Source: Abyssalbus ytuae
GTDB taxonomy: Bacteria > Bacteroidota > Bacteroidia > Flavobacteriales > Flavobacteriaceae
Assembly: GCF_022807975.1 (NCBI RefSeq)
Contig: NZ_CP094358.1
Coordinates: 3,348,001-3,412,000 of the forward strand
Reading direction: 5' to 3'
Length of the DNA stretch: 64,000 nt
In this document: positions 59,734 through 64,000 of the stretch, piece after piece
How positions within the stretch are numbered: the first letter of the stretch is position 1
Layout: every line of letters starts with the position of its first letter
Position numbers and translations under genes: made by a program
The notes under the pieces: model-generated
Databases searched by the model: none
Seen by the model: only the letters and a program-made list of their open reading frames with translations
What the model was told of the DNA's origin: nothing

Positions 59734-59854
59734 AAAAAATTAGATAAATTCATCTACCATTTAAAAGCGTCCAGTTACTCATAAATGAATACTATCTACT
59801 AATAAGAATACTAAACACTATAGTCAGGTAAAAATTCTGGATAAATTTGAATGA

Positions 59855-59898
59855 AATTAAAAACTAAATCATAGATGTGATTTAGTTTTTAATTAAAA
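59855..59898 (+). terminator. hairpin terminator after the LytTR gene
   Basis: AATTAAAAACTAAATCA (59855-59871) pairs perfectly over 17 bp with 59878-59894 around loop TAGATG. The T-rich 3' arm (AGTTTTTAATT) serves as the U-tract. It is 122 bp after the stop codon, and the A-run flanks could make it partly bidirectional. Confidence 0.65.
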
Positions 59899-59952
59899 AA
59901 TAAAATTCTAATTAATAAAACTTTTGTAATAATCATAAAACAACTATTTAGT

Positions 59953-60138
59953 ATGAAAAAATTTAGACTTTTAATTATAGCTTTTTTGTTTGCTCCTATG
60001 GTTTTAACCACTACTTCCTGCGAAAATGAAGATAACACGGCAGAATTATATGAATTAGATATTCAAGATAATATAACTGCTACTGGTTCAGAAACTGAAT
60101 ATGAAAATGATGGGGGAGATGAGCCAGGTCAGAATTGA
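59953..60138 (+). CDS. small acidic lipoprotein
   Basis: A 61-aa product: a clear lipoprotein signal with TTSC (Cys about residue 23), then only 38 mature residues that are strongly acidic (Glu/Asp-rich, with a DGGDEPG tail). No family is recognised. It stands alone between its own terminator and the LytTR terminator, and is followed by the TPR histidine kinase operon. The signal peptide and flanking terminators support a real gene. A role as a secreted cue, inhibitor or sensor partner would be speculation. Confidence 0.65.
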   Translation: MKKFRLLIIAFLFAPMVLTTTSCENEDNTAELYELDIQDNITATGSETEYENDGGDEPGQN

Positions 60139-60173
60139 CAATAAATTATTTATTTAAAATAAAATAAAACATT

Positions 60174-60218
60174 AAAAAAATTAAGGGCTGCAGAGTGTAA
60201 GCCCTTAATTTTTTTTAA
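60174..60218 (+). terminator. rho-independent terminator after the small lipoprotein gene
   Basis: TTAAGGGCT and AGCCCTTAA form a perfect stem (extended by flanking A/T runs) around a ~10-nt loop, followed by eight T. Strong canonical terminator. Confidence 0.9.
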
Positions 60219-60300
60219 TTCTTTTTTTTAAACAAAGTCTACATAATATTGTATTTTTATGTAAATCATTTAGATTAAATTTAAATAAATGCATATTTGA

Positions 60301-62316
60301 ATGTCCAAGTATATATTTATATTTTGCTTTGTTTTAATTGTCATTGGCTGCTCTCGAGCAAAAAAACTTTCTAATATAAATACTTTGCCAGTTATTGATA
60401 GTATAAACTACTTCATTAAAGAAGCAAATCAAAAAACTTTGGATTATAAAATTAGAGGAATGTGGGCTTTAAAGGCGAGATATTTAGTGCCGGAAATACC
60501 AGATTCTCTAAAACCGAGATATTATTATGATATAGCTATAAGCTTTTATAGAATTAAGGATTTTGAAAAATATCATGATATAAGTTTAAAAGCTTTAAAA
60601 AGTGCTAAAAAAAATGAAAAAGATACTATTTATGCAGAATCACTTTATAATTTGGCTTATTACTATTTAAATAAAAATTATAGAAGTGATAGTGCCTATT
60701 TTTATTTTAATGAGATGGAAAAAGCATACTCAAAAATTAAGGATACTTTGAAAATAGGCCAAGCAATATTAAATAAGGGAATTGTACAACAAGGCGAAAA
60801 TGATTATTTTGGGGCTCAAGCGACTGTTGTAAGAGCTATTCCTTATTTTGAAATTGTAAAGGACGATCGTTTTTTATCCTCTGCATATAACACTTTAGCT
60901 AATTTAGACATTGAATTAGGAGAATATAATAATGCTATTCAAAATCATCAAAAAGCATTAGCATATCGTCGGAAATTAGAAAATAAATATTTAGAAGCCC
61001 ATTCTTTAAATAATATTGGGGTAGTTTACAAAGAGCAAAAGAAATATGATAAAGCGATTGAGTATTATTCTCAAGCTTTGTCTTATAAGAACCTTTATGA
61101 AGAAAAGCCATTGTTTTATGCTAAGGTTCTAGATAATTTAGCGTATGCTAAATTTAAATCAGGAATAAAAAGTGATCTACCCACATTATTCTATAAAGCT
61201 TTTAAAATAAAAGATAGTCTTAAAGATTTTATAGGTATACTTTCATCAAAGATTAAATTAGCTGAATACTTTGAAGAGAATAATAAGAAAGATTCAGCAA
61301 AATTTTATGCTTATGAAGCAAAAGAATTAGCCGAAAAACTTAAACTTAAAGATGAACAATTAAAAGTTTTGAGTGTGTTATCGCGTTTAGAATCCGAAGA
61401 GAAAGCTTTAGCTTTTAGTCAGCAATATATAGCTATTAGTGATAGTCTTCAAATGCAGGAGCGTACATCTCGTAATCAGTTTGCCCGTATCCGTTTTGAA
61501 ACCGATCAGATAGTTTCGGAAAATGAAAAAATTACAAGGGAAAAAGAACTTTTGGTGTTTGTTATTGCAATTTTATTTACCTTGGGGTTACTGTTGTATA
61601 TTATTATAAAACAAATGAACCAGAATAAAGAGTTAATGTACCAGCAACAACAGCAACAGGCAAATGAAGAAATTTATAATTTAATGCTTTCACAACAAAT
61701 TAAACTTGAAGAAGGGCGACAACTGGAAAAACAACGGATTTCAAGAGATCTGCATGACGGGGTTTTGGGTAGTTTATTTGGCACCAGGCTAAGCCTTGAA
61801 AGTTTAATACTAAGGGATACTCAAAACAGTGAAGAAAAATCAAGACATATACGTGAACTTAAAAAAATTGAACAGGAAATAAGAAATATTTCTCACGATT
61901 TAAGTTCAGAATTGTTTTCGTCAGACCTTGGGTATGTGGAAGTAGTGGAAAAACTTATTAAAACACAAACCAGTATTACCAATCTGGATTTTGAGTTTAT
62001 AAACAATGCCGATATAAAATGGGACAGGGTTTCCAGCAAAGTAAAAATACATTTGTACCGAATTATACAGGAGGCATTGCAAAACATAAATAAACATGCT
62101 CATGCAACTAAAGTAAGGGTTAAACTCCTGGAAAATAAAAAATCTATACATTTGGAAATTGTGGATAATGGAGTGGGGTTTAAAGTAGACAAAACAAAAG
62201 GTGGTATTGGCCTTAAAAATATAGAAACACGGGTTTTGGAAGTATCTGGGAAAATAAATATTACAAGTGAAAAAAATAAAGGAACTACAATGACAATAAA
62301 TGTTCCTTTACAATAA
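60301..62316 (+). CDS. TPR-containing sensor histidine kinase (NarL-partner type)
   Basis: A 671-aa membrane sensor. It begins with a lipoprotein-like signal (FVLIVIGC, Cys about 17), followed by periplasmic TPR repeats (about 60-400, for example the two near HQKALAYRRKLENKYLEAHS), one transmembrane helix at about 418-438, a short coiled coil rich in Q, a HisKA_3 dimerisation segment with His485 in ISRDLHDGVLG, and a HATPase domain with N, G1 and G2 boxes (EALQNINKHAHA, DNGVGF, GGIGLKNI). HisKA_3 kinases partner with NarL/FixJ-type regulators; the next gene, 9 bp downstream, fits. Confidence 0.93.
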   Translation: MSKYIFIFCFVLIVIGCSRAKKLSNINTLPVIDSINYFIKEANQKTLDYKIRGMWALKARYLVPEIPDSLKPRYYYDIAISFYRIKDFEKYHDISLKALKSAKKNEKDTIYAESLYNLAYYYLNKNYRSDSAYFYFNEMEKAYSKIKDTLKIGQAILNKGIVQQGENDYFGAQATVVRAIPYFEIVKDDRFLSSAYNTLANLDIELGEYNNAIQNHQKALAYRRKLENKYLEAHSLNNIGVVYKEQKKYDKAIEYYSQALSYKNLYEEKPLFYAKVLDNLAYAKFKSGIKSDLPTLFYKAFKIKDSLKDFIGILSSKIKLAEYFEENNKKDSAKFYAYEAKELAEKLKLKDEQLKVLSVLSRLESEEKALAFSQQYIAISDSLQMQERTSRNQFARIRFETDQIVSENEKITREKELLVFVIAILFTLGLLLYIIIKQMNQNKELMYQQQQQQANEEIYNLMLSQQIKLEEGRQLEKQRISRDLHDGVLGSLFGTRLSLESLILRDTQNSEEKSRHIRELKKIEQEIRNISHDLSSELFSSDLGYVEVVEKLIKTQTSITNLDFEFINNADIKWDRVSSKVKIHLYRIIQEALQNINKHAHATKVRVKLLENKKSIHLEIVDNGVGFKVDKTKGGIGLKNIETRVLEVSGKINITSEKNKGTTMTINVPLQ

Positions 62317-62325
62317 ATCAAAATA

Positions 62326-63003
62326 ATGGAAAACATAGTTAGAATTTTAATGATCGATGACCATCCCATGATCATCGAAGGTTATCAAAACACTTTGTTG
62401 GGAAATAAAAAAGAAGGAAATTATGAACTGGACATAAGTATAGCAAATACATGTGACCAGGCATTTGAAAAAATAAAAAGCTCCGCCTCATCTGCCACTC
62501 CGTTCGATGTTTTGTTTATAGACATAAATTTACCACCGTCCTCTAACGGTACCATTACCTCGGGGGTAGATTTAGCAGTACATGCAAAACGTTTATTGCC
62601 GGATGCAAAAATTATTATCCTTACTATGCACAATGAAGATTTTCGTATTCACAATGTGTTAAAAAATGCCGATCCGGATGGGTTTTTGATAAAGAGTGAT
62701 TTAACTTCTGAAGAATTGATTTTAGCCTTCAATTCCATAATGTCCGGTACACCCTATTATAGCTCAACGGTAAATAACCATTTCAGAAAACGCATAAAAA
62801 ATAACTTTACCCTCGATGAAAAAAATATAAAAATATTATATCACTTATCCCGGGGAGTAAAAACCAAAAACCTTACCAATTATATAGGGCTGTCATTAAG
62901 TGCTATTGAAAAACGAAAAAGCCAGATAAAAGAACTGTTTGATATAGCCGAAGGTGATGATGAAGCACTACTCGGTGAAGCCCGTAAAAGAGGATTTATA
63001 TAA
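62326..63003 (+). CDS. NarL/LuxR-like response regulator
   Basis: A 225-aa regulator. The REC domain (about 5-130) has intact acidic residues D11/D12, phosphosite D66 (VLFIDINLP), Thr in ILTMH and Lys in FLIKSDL. The C-terminal ~70 residues form an HTH resembling the LuxR/GerE type (KILYHLSRGVKTKNLTNYIGLSLSAIEKRKSQIKELF). It is cotranscribed with the TPR histidine kinase and is its likely partner. Its targets are not shown by sequence; the tandem RNAs start ~100 bp downstream. Confidence 0.92.
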   Translation: MENIVRILMIDDHPMIIEGYQNTLLGNKKEGNYELDISIANTCDQAFEKIKSSASSATPFDVLFIDINLPPSSNGTITSGVDLAVHAKRLLPDAKIIILTMHNEDFRIHNVLKNADPDGFLIKSDLTSEELILAFNSIMSGTPYYSSTVNNHFRKRIKNNFTLDEKNIKILYHLSRGVKTKNLTNYIGLSLSAIEKRKSQIKELFDIAEGDDEALLGEARKRGFI

Positions 63004-63029
63004 TATTCAAAAAAAATGTTAAAGTATGA

Positions 63030-63040
63030 GGTTTAACCGT
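63030..63040 (+). promoter_or_regulatory. GGTTTAACCGT motif upstream of the tandem ncRNAs
   Basis: Identical to the 11-mer before the LytTR gene. It lies 46 bp before the -7 box predicted for the first RNA copy, a suitable place for an activator. Confidence 0.35.
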
Positions 63041-63085
63041 AACATTTTTGATTTGTTAAAATAAAGGTTATAAATATTTTATACA

Positions 63086-63093
63086 TACTTTTG
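63086..63093 (+). promoter_or_regulatory. -7 promoter box of ncRNA copy 1
   Basis: TACTTTTG matches TAnnTTTG and predicts a transcript start at about 63099, a few bases before the closing stem of the RNA. No ideal -33 TTG is found (nearest at 63053-63055, too far). Confidence 0.5.
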
Positions 63094-63098
63094 AATTA

Positions 63099-63297
63099 GA
63101 TAAAAAACTGAGTTTGAAAAGAAACTAAGATTAAGATTTAGTAAAACGCATTACCTTAAATTAGTTTGAGAACAGGTTTAAGATGCAAATCTTTAAAATG
63201 AGTTTTTAGTTTCTTTAAAAAGTCAAATGGTGTTAATTCTCTTCAAGCCTATTCGTAAATCCATTATGACTTAGGGGGGCAAACTCAGTTTTTTTAT
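63099..63297 (+). ncRNA. structured ncRNA, tandem copy 1 (6S-like candidate)
   Basis: Closing stem AAACTGAGTTTG (63105-63116) with CAAACTCAGTTT (63280-63291), 12 bp perfect, followed by T-run. Inside it, an 11-bp stem 63118-63128/63206-63216 encloses hairpin A (63148-63186), and a separate hairpin B spans 63222-63270. Together they form a three-way junction. Both apical loops and a TAGGGGG linker are conserved with copy 2, while the stems vary with compensation. There is no coding potential. The size and long closed structure recall 6S RNA, but identity is unproven. Confidence 0.75.
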
Positions 63298-63407
63298 TTT
63301 GAATTAGCACAGCTAACAGGTTAAAGTTAAAATAAAATTACGGGTTTTCCGTAATTTTTTTATGTCCTATCAACTTTACTATAAAAAGTAGATTATATAT
63401 TTTTACA

Positions 63408-63597
63408 AATATAAAACTGAGTTTGAGAGAAGCTAAAATTTTTCAAAAGCACATCCTAAAGTAGTTTGAGAACAGGTTTAAGATGCAATCCTTATTAATA
63501 TTAAGAATTAGTTTTAGTTTCTTTGGTCATTTGTTTTTATTCTCTTCAAGCCTATTCAATAACAAATGACCTAGGGGGACAAACTCAGTTTTTTTAT
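63408..63597 (+). ncRNA. structured ncRNA, tandem copy 2 (6S-like candidate)
   Basis: Same architecture as copy 1: closing stem 63414-63425/63580-63591 identical in sequence, inner stem 63428-63438/63512-63522 (one G-T wobble), hairpin A 63449-63486, hairpin B with a perfect 11-bp stem GGTCATTTGTT/AACAAATGACC (63525-63535/63561-63571) that differs from copy 1, then CTAGGGGGA and T-run. A weaker TATATTTT -7-like element lies near 63397. The interval 63004-63693 contains no gene other than these two RNAs. Confidence 0.75.
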
Positions 63598-63693
63598 TGT
63601 ATACAAGTTCGTTTTTTCTTATACTCCTTTTTGTTCGAATACTCTATTTAACTGCTTCAATTTTTTGTAGCTTTGTATGGCTATTTTAATAAG

Positions 63694-64000
63694 ATGGAAG
63701 AAGAAAAAGTAATTTTAGTTAATGAAAAAAACGAACAAATTGGTGTAATGGGAAAAATGGAAGCCCATGAAAAAGCTTTACTCCACAGGGCATTTTCCGT
63801 GTTTGTTTTCAATAATAAAGGAGAAACATTACTCCAAAAAAGAGCATTACACAAATATCATTCTCCGGGATTATGGACCAATACATGCTGCAGCCATCAA
63901 AAGGAAGGTGAAAGTAATATAGAAGCAGGAAAAAGAAGATTAATGGAAGAAATGGGATTTACAACCTCCCTTGAAGAATCCGTTTCCTTTATTTATAAAG
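63694..64000 (+). CDS. idi: isopentenyl-diphosphate delta-isomerase type 1, 5' part
   Basis: The first 102 codons of a Nudix-fold isomerase interconverting isopentenyl and dimethylallyl diphosphate; the gene runs off the window end. Start MEEEKVILVNEKNEQIG is followed by HRAFSVFVFN, LLQKRALHKYHSPGLWTNTCCSHQ (with the catalytic Cys in TNTCCSH) and the Nudix-like RRLMEEMGF. The residues seen are those of the Mg/Zn-dependent type 1 enzyme. Terpenoid/quinone precursor supply. Only the N-terminal ~60% is visible. Confidence 0.95.
   Translation, partial: MEEEKVILVNEKNEQIGVMGKMEAHEKALLHRAFSVFVFNNKGETLLQKRALHKYHSPGLWTNTCCSHQKEGESNIEAGKRRLMEEMGFTTSLEESVSFIYK

Overview
The window is chromosomal DNA from a member of the Bacteroidota, most likely family Flavobacteriaceae. 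The base composition is AT-rich. Most genes lack Shine-Dalgarno sequences, several promoters carry the Bacteroidota -7 box TAnnTTTG, and the gene content is typical: a TonB receptor with a carboxypeptidase-like N-terminal domain, type IX secretion C-terminal domains, a PorP/SprF protein, an OmpA/PD40 protein, DUF2851 and DUF3467. The gene order rpsU-xerC-hpf-tRNAs-tuf-tRNA-Trp-secE-nusG-rplKAJL-rpoBC is also characteristic.

Layout. (1) 1-3.5 kb: a TonB-dependent, siderophore-type receptor diverges from an AraC regulator across a compact 108-bp promoter region that holds a perfect palindrome formed by two opposing -7 boxes. (2) 3.5-13.3 kb: housekeeping and metabolic genes: DUF2851, PspC-like, K+ channel/RCK, AGCS symporter, helix-hairpin-helix protein, acyl-CoA dehydrogenase, M14 zinc peptidase and a secreted GH13 alpha-amylase with a perfect LacI-type palindrome upstream. 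(3) 13.4-29.0 kb: the translation/transcription core. rpsU has an unusually strong Shine-Dalgarno. The tRNA leader carries a second copy of that Shine-Dalgarno block, an eroded tRNA-Tyr relic and a two-copy 105-bp structured repeat. (4) 29.2-30.7 kb: prfC on the minus strand.

(5) 31-59 kb: a cell-surface and secretion locus. Three large multidomain secreted proteins (1278, 1234 and 1075 aa) share a short conserved C-terminal tail, TVITNR(Q/K)ITYRV. They are followed by a giant 3526-residue protein whose core is 35 copies of a 65-aa unit and 22 copies of a 39/41-aa unit, nearly identical at the DNA level. Next come an 813-aa protein ending in a type B (gliding-motility-associated) C-terminal domain, a PorP/SprF protein and an OmpA-family PD40 protein. 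By analogy with the sprC-sprD-sprB-sprF cluster of Flavobacterium johnsoniae, this looks like a surface adhesin with its dedicated type IX secretion and anchoring partners.

(6) 59-63 kb: regulation. A LytTR response regulator has Glu instead of Asp at its phosphorylation site. It is followed by a tiny acidic lipoprotein and by a TPR histidine kinase with its HTH response regulator. (7) 63.1-63.6 kb: two tandem copies of a structured non-coding RNA of about 190 nt with compensatory base changes, which I consider the strongest candidate for an undescribed element. The window ends inside idi (isopentenyl-diphosphate isomerase).
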